A stretch of DNA of 58,068 nucleotides from Deltaproteobacteria bacterium (GTDB taxonomy: Bacteria > Desulfobacterota > Syntrophia > Syntrophales > UBA2210), in contig JAFGTS010000031.1 of assembly GCA_016933965.1 (NCBI GenBank), positions 1 to 58,068 of the forward strand, written 5' to 3'. Each line of letters opens with the position of its first letter. The first letter of the stretch is position 1. The translations under genes were made by a program, and so were the position numbers. Below are positions 8,965-16,990 of this stretch, one piece after another. The notes under the pieces are model-generated. The model had not been told where the DNA came from. It searched no databases and worked only from the letters and a program-made list of their open reading frames with translations.

Positions 8965-10605
8965 ATGTCCGGTTTCAGGAAAATTACCATGGGAAGGCTC
9001 CTCGAAGAGACGGCGGAACGGTTTCCCGACGGCGAAGCCCTTGTCTGTCCCGAATTTAACATCCGGCAGAACTACCGGGAATTTCTCGATACCTGCCGGT
9101 CTGTAGCCCGCGGGTTCATGGCGATCGGTGTCAACAAAGGGGATCACGTGTCGGTCTGGACGACGAATCTTCCCGAGTGGATGTACCTCCAGTTCGGCCT
9201 TGGCATGATCGGGGCTGTCCTGGTGACGGTAAACACGAACTACAAATCACACGAAATTGAGTATATTCTGCGCCAGTCGGATTCGACGACGCTCGTTCTG
9301 ATGGAGGGGTACCGGGATACGAATTTCTTCGATATTTCCCATGAGGTCATCCCGGAAATGCGACTCTCGAAACCGGGAGAGATCTGCGCTAAGAGTCTTC
9401 CCCGCCTGAAGAATGTCGTTTATGTCGGGCCCCGGCAGGAAACGCCCGGCATGTTCCGTTTCGATGAAGTGATCCGAAGGGGTGAAACGGTCAGCGATGC
9501 CGAACTCGCGGAGCGAAAAGCGTCGATAGACGCCCACGAGGTGGTCAACATGCAGTATACGTCGGGAACGACGGGATTCCCGAAGGGCGTCATGCTGACC
9601 CATTACAATATCATCAATAACGCCCGTATGGTCGGGGATGTCATGGGAATGACCGAGCAGGACCGCCTGCTCATACAGGTGCCACTGTTTCACTGCTTCG
9701 GTTGCGTCATGAGCTCGCTCAACTGTGTCTGTCACGGTTCGACCATGGTTGTTTTGGAAAGCTTCGATCCGGGGAAATCCATGCGGTATGTCGAAGAAGA
9801 AGAATGCACAGCCGTCAATGGCGTGCCGACCATGTTCATCGCCATCCTGAACCATCCCGATTTTCTGCGCTTCGATCTGCGCTCACTGCGGACGGGGATC
9901 ATGGCGGGAGCGCCCTGTCCCATCGAGGCGATGAACCGTGTCATCACCGATATGCACTGCTCCGAAGTGGTCATCGCCTTCGGCCAGACCGAGAGTTCCC
10001 CCGTCATGACCATGACGCGCCGTGACGATCCCGTTGAGCTGCGGGTGTCGACGGTAGGCACCCTCTTCGAGGGCGTGGAGGGGAAGGTCGTCGATCCCGA
10101 TACGGGAAAGGACCTGCCGCCCAACGTTCAGGGAGAGATCGTCACCAGGAGTCCCTGTGTCATGAAGGGATACTACAAGATGCCCGAGGCCACACGGGAA
10201 GCCATTGACGAAGAGGGCTGGCTCCATACGGGAGACCTCGGAACAGTGGATGAACGTGGATATTTCAGGATAACGGGCCGGATCAAGGACATGATCATTC
10301 GGGGCGGGGAAAATATCTACCCCCGTGAGATCGAGGAATTCCTTCACACGAACCCGAAGGTAAAGGACGTCTACGTCGTAGGTGTTCCCGATGAAAAGTA
10401 CGGCGAGCAGATCCTCGCGGTGATTATCCTGAAGGACGGCAGGCAGACCACGGAAGAAGAGATGCTTGAATACTGTCGGGGCCGGATCGCCCGTCACAAG
10501 ATACCGAAGTACTGGGAATTCACCGATGATATCCCCATGACGGCCAGCGGCAAGGTCCAGAAGTTCAAGCTGATCGAGCGCTTTGTCAAGAAAAGCGCCG
10601 CGTAG
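8965..10605 (+). CDS. AMP-forming acyl-CoA synthetase, FadD/medium-chain type
   Basis: This 546-residue ANL-superfamily enzyme activates a carboxylic acid to its CoA thioester via an acyl-adenylate. Motifs: P-loop YTSGTTGFPKGVMLTHYN (about 195-212), adenine-binding FGQTESSP, DLGTVDERGYFRITGRIKD with the hinge, GGENIYPREIEEFL, and C-terminal SGKVQKFKL carrying the adenylation Lys. ATG 8965 is preferred over a GTG at 8953 because GAGGAGGTG (8947-8955) is correctly spaced from it. Chain-length preference is not readable. It is monocistronic, with its own promoter and a terminator after it. Confidence 0.93.
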   Translation: MSGFRKITMGRLLEETAERFPDGEALVCPEFNIRQNYREFLDTCRSVARGFMAIGVNKGDHVSVWTTNLPEWMYLQFGLGMIGAVLVTVNTNYKSHEIEYILRQSDSTTLVLMEGYRDTNFFDISHEVIPEMRLSKPGEICAKSLPRLKNVVYVGPRQETPGMFRFDEVIRRGETVSDAELAERKASIDAHEVVNMQYTSGTTGFPKGVMLTHYNIINNARMVGDVMGMTEQDRLLIQVPLFHCFGCVMSSLNCVCHGSTMVVLESFDPGKSMRYVEEEECTAVNGVPTMFIAILNHPDFLRFDLRSLRTGIMAGAPCPIEAMNRVITDMHCSEVVIAFGQTESSPVMTMTRRDDPVELRVSTVGTLFEGVEGKVVDPDTGKDLPPNVQGEIVTRSPCVMKGYYKMPEATREAIDEEGWLHTGDLGTVDERGYFRITGRIKDMIIRGGENIYPREIEEFLHTNPKVKDVYVVGVPDEKYGEQILAVIILKDGRQTTEEEMLEYCRGRIARHKIPKYWEFTDDIPMTASGKVQKFKLIERFVKKSAA

Positions 10606-10606
10606 A

Positions 10607-10652
10607 AGAACAAAAGGGAGGACGGATGTCACCGTCCTCCCGCCGTTGTTCT
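10607..10652. terminator. Bidirectional terminator between convergent genes
   Basis: GGGAGGACGG (10616-10625) pairs perfectly with CCGTCCTCCC (10632-10641) over a 6-base loop. Outer arms AGAACAA/TTGTTCT extend it. It lies between the convergent AMP-forming and ADP-forming ligase genes. Confidence 0.75.
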
Positions 10653-10662
10653 CATATGAGGG

Positions 10663-12072
10663 TTATCCCCTCGCTTCCTTTTTCCTTAACCATTCAAGAT
10701 ATTTCGCGATGGCGCCGGCGCAGTCCTGTATGGTCGCGTAGACCGGCAGCCCTGCCGCACGGAAGGTCTTGAACATGCCGATGCGGGCCTCTTCCGTTTC
10801 GAGATTGGTCTGCGAGAAGCGCGATATGACGGGTATGACGGGCTTCTGTGCCCGGCCTACTGCCTCCAGGATGATGTTGGGTCCGGTCTGAAGCTTGTCT
10901 TTCTGGAAATTGTTGATGAAATCGATGGAAAAATAGGGGACGATGACGTCAACTCCCTCATCGGCATCAAGTGAGAGGATGCCCTCGGCCATGATGTTGA
11001 AGTCGAACCCGAACATGCCCAGGTCGACGGGATTCGCCGTCGATGTGTTCACGTCGCTGATCTTTTCCGCGATGCGTTTCTGGGTCTCCGGTGCGAGTGT
11101 CGGGACGTTCAGCCCCGCCAGTTCGGCGCAGTCGGTGAAAGTGACCGCCGTTCCTCCCCCCGCGCCCAGGAATCCCACGCGAGGTCCCGCCGGAGTTCTG
11201 TCACTGACCCCAAGCATGATGGCATTGACGAGTTCTTCAAAGGTGTCGACGAGGACCCCGCCGCCCTGGCTCATGGCAGACGCCCAGACACGGTAGTTAC
11301 TGGCCATGGCGCCCGTGTGGCTCGCCGCGGCCTTTGCGCCGGCTTCGGACATACCCCCCTTCAGAATGAAGACGGGGCGTTCGGCGGTGATCTCCTTCAA
11401 TATGTCAAGAAAGCGCTGCGGTTCCTTCAGGTCTTCGATATAGGCACCCATCACGCGGATCCGCGTGTCCCGGGCGAAATAGGAAAGATAGTCCTCCGCC
11501 CGTATGTCTATCTGGTTACCGTAGGAAACAACCTTGTTCAATCCGAGATAGTGAGCTACGGCCATGCGCACGAAATTCGTCGTGACGCCGCCGGACTGGC
11601 CGATGAAACAGACATCCGAGTTGCCGTTCTGTTGTTGAATGCTGAAACCGAAACTGACGCGTCCTTCGGGACAATATACGCCGATGCAGTTGGGGCCGAC
11701 GATCCGTGTTCCTCCCCTGCGGGCCTCACGGATGATCTCCTCTTCCATTTCGTGATTGCCCATTTCCGAGAAACCGGCCGTGAAGAAATGAATGAATTTT
11801 ACTTTTCTCCGTGCCGCCGCCTTCATGATCTCAAGGGACTGGCTCTTCGGTGCCGTTACGATGACCAGGTCTATTCCTTCGGGCAACTCGTCGAGGGAAT
11901 GGTAGAAACGAACACCGTCCATTTCGTTGTACTTGGGATTGACAGGGTAGAGCTCACCATTATAGCCGATCATTTTAAGGATGAGGTAATAGGGAAGTTT
12001 TCCGCCGCCCAGCTTTGACGAAGCGCCGATGACCGCTATGCTTTTCGGATAGAACAGTTTTTCAAGATCCAC
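10663..12072 (-). CDS. ADP-forming acyl-CoA ligase, alpha (CoA-binding) subunit, stand-alone
   Basis: This 469-residue protein has the three-domain alpha layout of ADP-forming acetyl/acyl-CoA synthetases. A CoA-binding Rossmann domain opens with SIAVIGASSKLGGGKLPYYL. A succinyl-CoA-synthetase-like ligase domain carries FIGQSGGVTTNFVRMA, and AASHTGAMASNY holds the phosphorylatable His. Such enzymes conserve energy as ATP during acyl-CoA to acid conversion in archaea and some anaerobic bacteria. The start is a GTG (12072) with GGGAG eight bases upstream. No ATP-grasp beta subunit lies beside it on this strand; it may share the one at 13821-14495. Divergent from the second alpha gene. Confidence 0.9.
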   Translation of the reverse strand: MDLEKLFYPKSIAVIGASSKLGGGKLPYYLILKMIGYNGELYPVNPKYNEMDGVRFYHSLDELPEGIDLVIVTAPKSQSLEIMKAAARRKVKFIHFFTAGFSEMGNHEMEEEIIREARRGGTRIVGPNCIGVYCPEGRVSFGFSIQQQNGNSDVCFIGQSGGVTTNFVRMAVAHYLGLNKVVSYGNQIDIRAEDYLSYFARDTRIRVMGAYIEDLKEPQRFLDILKEITAERPVFILKGGMSEAGAKAAASHTGAMASNYRVWASAMSQGGGVLVDTFEELVNAIMLGVSDRTPAGPRVGFLGAGGGTAVTFTDCAELAGLNVPTLAPETQKRIAEKISDVNTSTANPVDLGMFGFDFNIMAEGILSLDADEGVDVIVPYFSIDFINNFQKDKLQTGPNIILEAVGRAQKPVIPVISRFSQTNLETEEARIGMFKTFRAAGLPVYATIQDCAGAIAKYLEWLRKKEARG

Positions 12073-12231
12073 GAGATGACTCCCTTTCGTGTAAGGTGGC
12101 CTTCATCTATTATGGATAGGCATTTCAGTCAATAAAAAATGATGCCGTCATGGAACATAACAACGGTCGCATTGCGGGGGGTGCATATGCCGGTGGAACC
12201 GCAGCAGGTTCGCGGATCGAAATTTTTCATG

Positions 12232-12260
12232 TTGACAAATCAAGACTTTCCTACCATAAA
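12232..12260 (+). promoter_or_regulatory. Promoter of the alpha/beta ADP-forming ligase operon
   Basis: TTGACA (12232-12237), 17-base spacer, CATAAA (12255-12260). It gives a leader of about 65 bases. The -35 box is perfect and the -10 box has two mismatches. Confidence 0.6.
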
Positions 12261-12330
12261 CTGCACTCGGTGGGGTGCCCGCGATTCAGGAATGATTCGG
12301 AAAGATACAGGGATGCGAAAGGAGCGTTGA

Positions 12331-13815
12331 ATGGGCGTTGCTCGGGCCGACACACATGAAAAGGACGTTTTTGAAAGGATCTTTCATCCTGAACGGATCG
12401 CGATCGTCGGGGTGTCTGCGAACGGTGCGGGCTTCGGGGGCTGGATGATGGGCTCGTTGCTCGAGATGGGGTACGCGGGAACGATATACCCCGTGAATCC
12501 ACGGGGCGGGATGGTCCGGGGCATGAAGATATATCCCCGTATCGAAGATATTCCCGAGGATATCGATTTCGTCATTATTGCCGTTCCCGCCGAACAGGTG
12601 CCAGAGACGCTCGATGCGGCCCTGCGGAAGGGGGCGGCCGGGGCGGAAATCCTTTCCGCCGGGTTCAGGGAAACGGGAACGGACGGCGGCATGGCCCTGG
12701 AAAAGGCGGTTGTTGAACGGGCGAAGCAGGGAATCCGGGTGATTGGTCCCAACTGTTTCGGCGTGTACTGTCCCGGCAGCGGGCTGACACTGATGCCCGG
12801 TCCGGACCTGTCCCGGGAAAGCGGTCCCGTGGCCTTCCTTTCCCAGAGCGGCGGGATGTCGATAGACTTCGCGCACATGGGCCGGTGGATGGGTGTCCGT
12901 TTCAGCAAGGTCATCAGCTTCGGGAACGGAGCCGACCTGAGGGAAACGGAACTGCTCCGGTACCTCGGAGATGACCCGGAAACGGGCGTGGTCGCCATGT
13001 ACGTCGAAGGCGTTCAGGAGGGGCGGCTGTTCTTTGACGTACTCAGAGAGGTGGGTGAGAAGAAACCCGTGGTCATTTACAAGGGCGGTCTTTCAGATGC
13101 CGGAAATAGGGCGGTCCTGAGCCATACGGCCTCCCTGGGGGGGAGCGGTGTCATCTGGAAGTCCCTCATGCGGCAGTGCAACGTGGTTCCCGTCGTGGAC
13201 CTGATGGAGATGGCAGAAACGACACTGGCCCTGTCAAGACTTCCAGGCCAGGTATACCGGGGTATAGTGGTTACCGGCGGCGGAGGCGCCCTGGGGGTGG
13301 GTGCCTGTGATGCGGCGGAAAGCTTCGGTCTTGAACTTCCTCGTCTTGAGCAGTCACTCAGTGACCGGATTCTCTCTGTGCTCCCCAAACCGGGTTCGAG
13401 CGCGTTGAACCCGATCGATGTGGGAAATCCCTATGTTGATCCGGGGACCCTGAAAAAGGCCCTTCTCATGGCTGCCGAGGACGACCGGGTCGACATTCAG
13501 GTCCTGATCCAGCTTTTGTACCATTTTGAGCACTTTGCAAAGGATATTGAAGGTGTTTCGGTCAAGGACGTCGTTCCCATCCAGGTGCTCGCCGATGCCA
13601 TGAAGGACGTGGTGGAGAAAACGGGCAAGCCCGTGGTGGTGGTGTTGCCGAATAATGTGAGAGACATTTCGAAAATGGGCGTTGAGGAAATGATACGGGC
13701 AGTAAGAAACGCGTTTCTGGAGCGGCATATTCCCGTTTTTGACGATCTCACGGGCGCTCTTCGCGCCATCGGTCATGTTTCACGGTATTATGAAACCAAA
13801 CAAAGGAGACGGTAG
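12331..13815 (+). CDS. ADP-forming acyl-CoA ligase, alpha (CoA-binding) subunit
   Basis: This 494-residue paralogue of the divergent alpha subunit has a CoA-binding domain (RIAIVGVSANGAGFGGWMM), PNCFGVYCPGSGLT, FLSQSGGMSIDFAHMGRW and the phospho-His motif VLSHTASLGGSGV. The ATG follows AGGAG by 8 bases. The ATP-grasp subunit starts 5 bases after its stop, so the pair forms the complete enzyme split over two genes. The reaction is acyl-CoA + ADP + Pi to acid + ATP + CoA; the acyl group is unknown. Divergence from the 10663-12072 paralogue suggests different substrate ranges. Confidence 0.9.
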   Translation: MGVARADTHEKDVFERIFHPERIAIVGVSANGAGFGGWMMGSLLEMGYAGTIYPVNPRGGMVRGMKIYPRIEDIPEDIDFVIIAVPAEQVPETLDAALRKGAAGAEILSAGFRETGTDGGMALEKAVVERAKQGIRVIGPNCFGVYCPGSGLTLMPGPDLSRESGPVAFLSQSGGMSIDFAHMGRWMGVRFSKVISFGNGADLRETELLRYLGDDPETGVVAMYVEGVQEGRLFFDVLREVGEKKPVVIYKGGLSDAGNRAVLSHTASLGGSGVIWKSLMRQCNVVPVVDLMEMAETTLALSRLPGQVYRGIVVTGGGGALGVGACDAAESFGLELPRLEQSLSDRILSVLPKPGSSALNPIDVGNPYVDPGTLKKALLMAAEDDRVDIQVLIQLLYHFEHFAKDIEGVSVKDVVPIQVLADAMKDVVEKTGKPVVVVLPNNVRDISKMGVEEMIRAVRNAFLERHIPVFDDLTGALRAIGHVSRYYETKQRRR

Positions 13816-13820
13816 GACGT

Positions 13821-14495
13821 ATGAAGATCATCGAAGAGGCATTGAAAAGGGGGGCGAAGGCTCTTTCGGAGCATGAATCGAAACTGTTTCTCGCTGAGGC
13901 GGGGATCCCCGTAACCCGGGAAACCATCGTGACGACCGAGGAAGCCGCCGTGGCGGCCGCGGCAGAGATCGGCTATCCGGTGGTCTTGAAAGGGTCCGGT
14001 GAGGAGTTGAGCCATAAGACGGAGATGGATCTCATCGCTCTGGACATGCGTGATGAAGATGATGTTCGTGAAGCCTTCCGGCGCCTGACATCGAAACCTG
14101 ACGTGACCGTCAAGGAAGTCCTCGTCCAGCAGATGGTGAAAGGGGACCGGGAACTGGTGGTTGGACTGACCCGTGACGAGCAGTTCGGTCCGTGCGTCAT
14201 GTTCGGTCTGGGAGGGATCTTTACGGAGATACTCGAGGATATTTCCTTCCGTGTCGCACCACTGACCCGGCTCGATGCCATGGAGATGATGGATGACATC
14301 AGGGGCAGGAAAATACTGGGCGCTGTTCGAGGAAAGCCGCCCGTGGACCGTGAAATGCTCGCCGACATCCTGCTGGCGCTCGGACGCATCGGGCTGGAAT
14401 ACGAGGCGGTGCGGGAGATCGACATCAACCCCCTGAAGGTTCTTGATGGGAAACCGGTTGCCGTTGACGCCCTTGTCGTTCTGAACGGCAAATAA
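13821..14495 (+). CDS. ADP-forming acyl-CoA ligase, beta (ATP-grasp) subunit
   Basis: This 224-residue ATP-grasp protein equals the acetyl-CoA synthetase beta subunit. It opens with the family segment (LSEHESKLFLAEAGIPVTRE), has the ATP-binding Lys strand YPVVLKGSGEELSHKTEMD, and the C-terminal Mg-binding stretch EYEAVREIDINPLKVLDG. It transfers the phosphoryl group between the alpha-subunit His and ADP. It follows its alpha partner by 5 bases and precedes the DUF2007-like gene by 23. Confidence 0.93.
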   Translation: MKIIEEALKRGAKALSEHESKLFLAEAGIPVTRETIVTTEEAAVAAAAEIGYPVVLKGSGEELSHKTEMDLIALDMRDEDDVREAFRRLTSKPDVTVKEVLVQQMVKGDRELVVGLTRDEQFGPCVMFGLGGIFTEILEDISFRVAPLTRLDAMEMMDDIRGRKILGAVRGKPPVDREMLADILLALGRIGLEYEAVREIDINPLKVLDGKPVAVDALVVLNGK

Positions 14496-14518
14496 CCAGG
14501 CAGGAAAGCACAATAAAC

Positions 14519-14779
14519 ATGAGTTCCTTTGAAGGGGAAAAGTGGGACGTCGTCTTCGTCGCCAACGGCATGGCCGAGGCGAATATCATCGTAGGCAGGC
14601 TTGAAACGGAAGGGATTCCCACGCGGCTCGAGTATGAAGCGGTGGGGGCTCTGTACGGTCTCACGCTGGACGGCCTCGGCCAGGTGAGAGTGACCGTTCC
14701 TTCGCAGGACGCTCCCCGGGCATTGGATGTCCTCTCCAGGACCTATGAGAACGGGGACCTGGACTGGCAGGAGAAATAA
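14519..14779 (+). CDS. Small DUF2007-like protein
   Basis: This 86-residue acidic protein has the compact beta-alpha-beta pattern of DUF2007 (putative signal-transducing) proteins: a hydrophobic strand (DVVFVANGMAEANIIVGRLE), a central loop, and VRVTVPSQDAPRALDVL. DUF2007 resembles a PII-like fold, but its function is unknown. As the last gene of the ADP-forming ligase operon it could modulate that enzyme; this is inference only. The stop codon is built into the following terminator stem. Confidence 0.7.
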   Translation: MSSFEGEKWDVVFVANGMAEANIIVGRLETEGIPTRLEYEAVGALYGLTLDGLGQVRVTVPSQDAPRALDVLSRTYENGDLDWQEK

Positions 14780-14814
14780 AGAAGGCGCGGTGATACTACC
14801 CGCCGCGCCTTCTT
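14779..14814. terminator. Bidirectional terminator
   Basis: AAGAAGGCGCGG (14779-14790) pairs perfectly with CCGCGCCTTCTT (14803-14814) around a 12-base loop. It sits between the convergent DUF2007-like and thiolase genes, with A- and T-flanks on both sides. Confidence 0.8.
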
Positions 14815-14826
14815 CAGATACCCCCA

Positions 14827-16005
14827 TCATTTTTTCACATTTTTCCACAACGACGCGTTCGCGTTCCCGAAACCGCCGCAGAGCATGGCGACCCCGTACG
14901 TCGCGTCTGGGTAATCGTTCTGCATTATATTGTTCAGGGTAATGATGATCCGGGCGCCGGACTGGCCGAGGGGATGACCGAGTGCCAGCGCTCCGCCCCA
15001 GACGTTCACGTTTTCGAAGGGTGCGTTCTCACCCAGTCCCAGTTCGCGTAGGACGGCCAGGGACTGGCTGCCGAAGGCCTCGTTCAGCTCCCACACATCG
15101 ATGTCGTTTATGGTCATTCCTTTCCATGCGAGGAGTTTCCGGGCGGCGTAAAGAGGACCCATGCCCATGACGGTCGGGTCGCATCCGGCCATGACACCGC
15201 CGGCATAGGCGAGGTGATACTTCATGCCGAGTTCGTCCGCCTTTTCGCGGCTCATGAGCAGCATGGCGCAGGCACCTGCAGTAATGGGAGATGATGTGGC
15301 TGCCGTGACGACGCCGTCTTCCCGGTATGCCGGTTTCATGGCTGCCATCTGGTCCATGGAGATATCGGGCCTTACCCACTGGTCCCGGTCAACGATGATG
15401 GTATTGCCCTCATCATCGTGGCCCTCTACGGGAATGATCTCGTTGGCGAATTTCCCCGCCTCTGTGGCTTCATGGGCACGCCGGTGACTCCAGAAGGCGA
15501 AATTTTCCTGATCGACACGTGATACGCTGTACTGAGCAGCTACCTTTTCCGCCGTGGAACCCATCAGAAGGTCCTGCATGTTGTACCGGTCGGCTAGGAG
15601 TGGTGAAAAGTCGATATGGAACATGGGATTAGCCTTTTCCATGTCCTCGACGCCTGATACGACATAGATCTCTCCCTCACCGCACATGATCGCCCGTGCC
15701 GCATGCTCGGCCGCCGCCATGCCTGAGGGACACTGCTGGCCGATGCCGTTCGTCGGGATCGATTCCGGAAATCCTCCCGCGAGCCAGCCGAGTCGGGCGA
15801 TGTCGTTCTGCATACCTGCCTGGTTTGCAGTACCGCAGAATACGGCGTCTATGTTTTCCGGGTTGACCTGAGGATTACGCGCGAACAGGGCCGTGTACGC
15901 TGCCTTCAGGGGTACCTCGGGACGAAGGTTCCTGAACCAGCCCTTCTTGGGATGTGCCCGCACGTTTGCGGTCCTGACTCCATCGACGATAACGCATTCC
16001 TTCAT
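14827..16005 (-). CDS. Thiolase (acetyl-CoA C-acyltransferase)
   Basis: This 392-residue classical thiolase has all catalytic elements. The nucleophilic Cys92 is in GIGQQCPSGMAAAEHAARAI. The His is in GGALALGHPLGQSGARI. The C-terminal acid/base Cys is in AMLCGGFGNANA (C-G-G instead of the commoner C-x-G-x-G). It cleaves 3-oxoacyl-CoA with CoA in beta-oxidation, or condenses acetyl-CoA. GGAGG precedes the ATG. It has its own AT-rich promoter region and faces away from the catabolic cluster, with which it may share an operator. Confidence 0.93.
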   Translation of the reverse strand: MKECVIVDGVRTANVRAHPKKGWFRNLRPEVPLKAAYTALFARNPQVNPENIDAVFCGTANQAGMQNDIARLGWLAGGFPESIPTNGIGQQCPSGMAAAEHAARAIMCGEGEIYVVSGVEDMEKANPMFHIDFSPLLADRYNMQDLLMGSTAEKVAAQYSVSRVDQENFAFWSHRRAHEATEAGKFANEIIPVEGHDDEGNTIIVDRDQWVRPDISMDQMAAMKPAYREDGVVTAATSSPITAGACAMLLMSREKADELGMKYHLAYAGGVMAGCDPTVMGMGPLYAARKLLAWKGMTINDIDVWELNEAFGSQSLAVLRELGLGENAPFENVNVWGGALALGHPLGQSGARIIITLNNIMQNDYPDATYGVAMLCGGFGNANASLWKNVKK

Positions 16006-16328
16006 AGATTATCCTCCTTCACATATATAATGTTACTTCCTTGCTTTCCCATGACCGGATGGTTCCCATCGGCGGTACGTCGATCTTTTTCATCACTGTC
16101 GATAAAATCTCTTGACTCCATTACCAATGTCAGATTATATTAACACACACAATAAAAGATAACAACGTTAATTTTTTGTATGTCTATTTACATTATGACG
16201 TCTCGATTTCTCACAAAAGAAGTGCCTGGAAGCACTCTTAAAATAATACCCATGATCATATTGGATGAACGGGCGGCATCACCGGGCCGGTATCCCGGAG
16301 TGGTCATTGCGCTGCGACAGGGCCCGGC
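16006..16328. other. Thiolase upstream region
   Basis: This 323-base non-coding stretch is very AT-rich between about 16100 and 16260. It carries the thiolase promoter and a TAAC/GTTA repeat, given separately. From about 16270 it becomes GC-rich and leads into a truncated acyl-CoA dehydrogenase. The junction between the two base compositions probably marks a deletion or recombination end. Confidence 0.5.
16134..16170 (-). promoter_or_regulatory. Thiolase promoter with overlapping inverted repeat
   Basis: A perfect -10 box TATAAT lies at 16139-16134 on the minus strand. The -35 position expected 17 bases further (16157-16162) matches the consensus poorly. It is overlapped by the inverted repeat TAACAACGTTA (16160-16170). 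A poor -35 box under an operator-like repeat suggests regulation. A related GTTA repeat sits at the SDR promoter near 18850. Confidence 0.5.
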
Positions 16329-16898
16329 TTGGTCGAGAAAATCGCATCGATCCATGAGGGTACCAACGGAATTCAGGCCCTGGATCTTGTGGGACGGAAG
16401 CTCCCAATGAAAAAAGGAAGCTACTTCATGATCCTGCTTGCTGAAATGAACGCCACCATAGCCCGGTATGCAGATAATCCAAACCTCATGGATATGGCAC
16501 AGAAGACACAGGCAGCCGTGAACGACCTGGTCGAGGCCGGCATGTATTTTGCCGGTTGCGGCAAGGAAGGGAAGTTCCTGGTGCCGGTTTCACAGGCCTA
16601 TCCATTTCTGATGATGATGGGAAAGGTCGTCTCGGCATGGCTGTTGCTCTGGCAGGCCGGGGTCGCCGACGAAAAGACGGACGCGTTGTGCGAAAACGCC
16701 GGCGTCGATCGCCGTGATCCTCGATCGTGGTCGCAATTCCTGAAGGAAAACAAGGACGCCGCGTTTTATGCGGGTAAAACGGCAAGCCTGAAGTTTTTTG
16801 TGAACCACATACTGCCCGAAGTGAATGCGACGCTGAGATCGATCAAGAGCGATGATATTTCCATGCTGGAAATCGCCGAGGAAAGTTTCGCCTGGTAG
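16329..16898 (+). pseudogene. Truncated acyl-CoA dehydrogenase (C-terminal third only)
   Basis: The reading frame encodes 189 residues starting at VEKIASIHEGTNGIQALDL. This is the end of the catalytic domain plus the extra C-terminal helical domain of the ~600-residue DmdC/AcdX-type acyl-CoA dehydrogenases. The catalytic Glu motif (IHEGT) is present. The N-terminal and middle domains (~400 residues) are missing: upstream the frame is open only to a TGA at 16266 and shows no dehydrogenase sequence. There is no ribosome-binding site or good start codon. It is a 5'-truncated remnant, unlikely to work alone. Confidence 0.85.
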
Positions 16899-16900
16899 AA

Positions 16901-16931
16901 AAGTCCGTTATGCGGCGGACTTCTCCGCCGC
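16901..16931. other. Overlapping alternative hairpins
   Basis: Two mutually exclusive stems share bases here: AAGTCCG (16901-16907) with CGGACTT (16916-16922), and GCGGCGGA (16912-16919) with TCCGCCGC (16924-16931, 4-base loop). No U-tract follows. They lie between the dehydrogenase remnant and the acyl-CoA synthetase start and may act as a weak terminator or mRNA-processing signal. Confidence 0.35.
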
Positions 16932-16990
16932 GCGTTCGGCCTGCCAGTTTCAGATCCCTATTGCGGTGGCGCTTGATAAAGGAGGTACTG

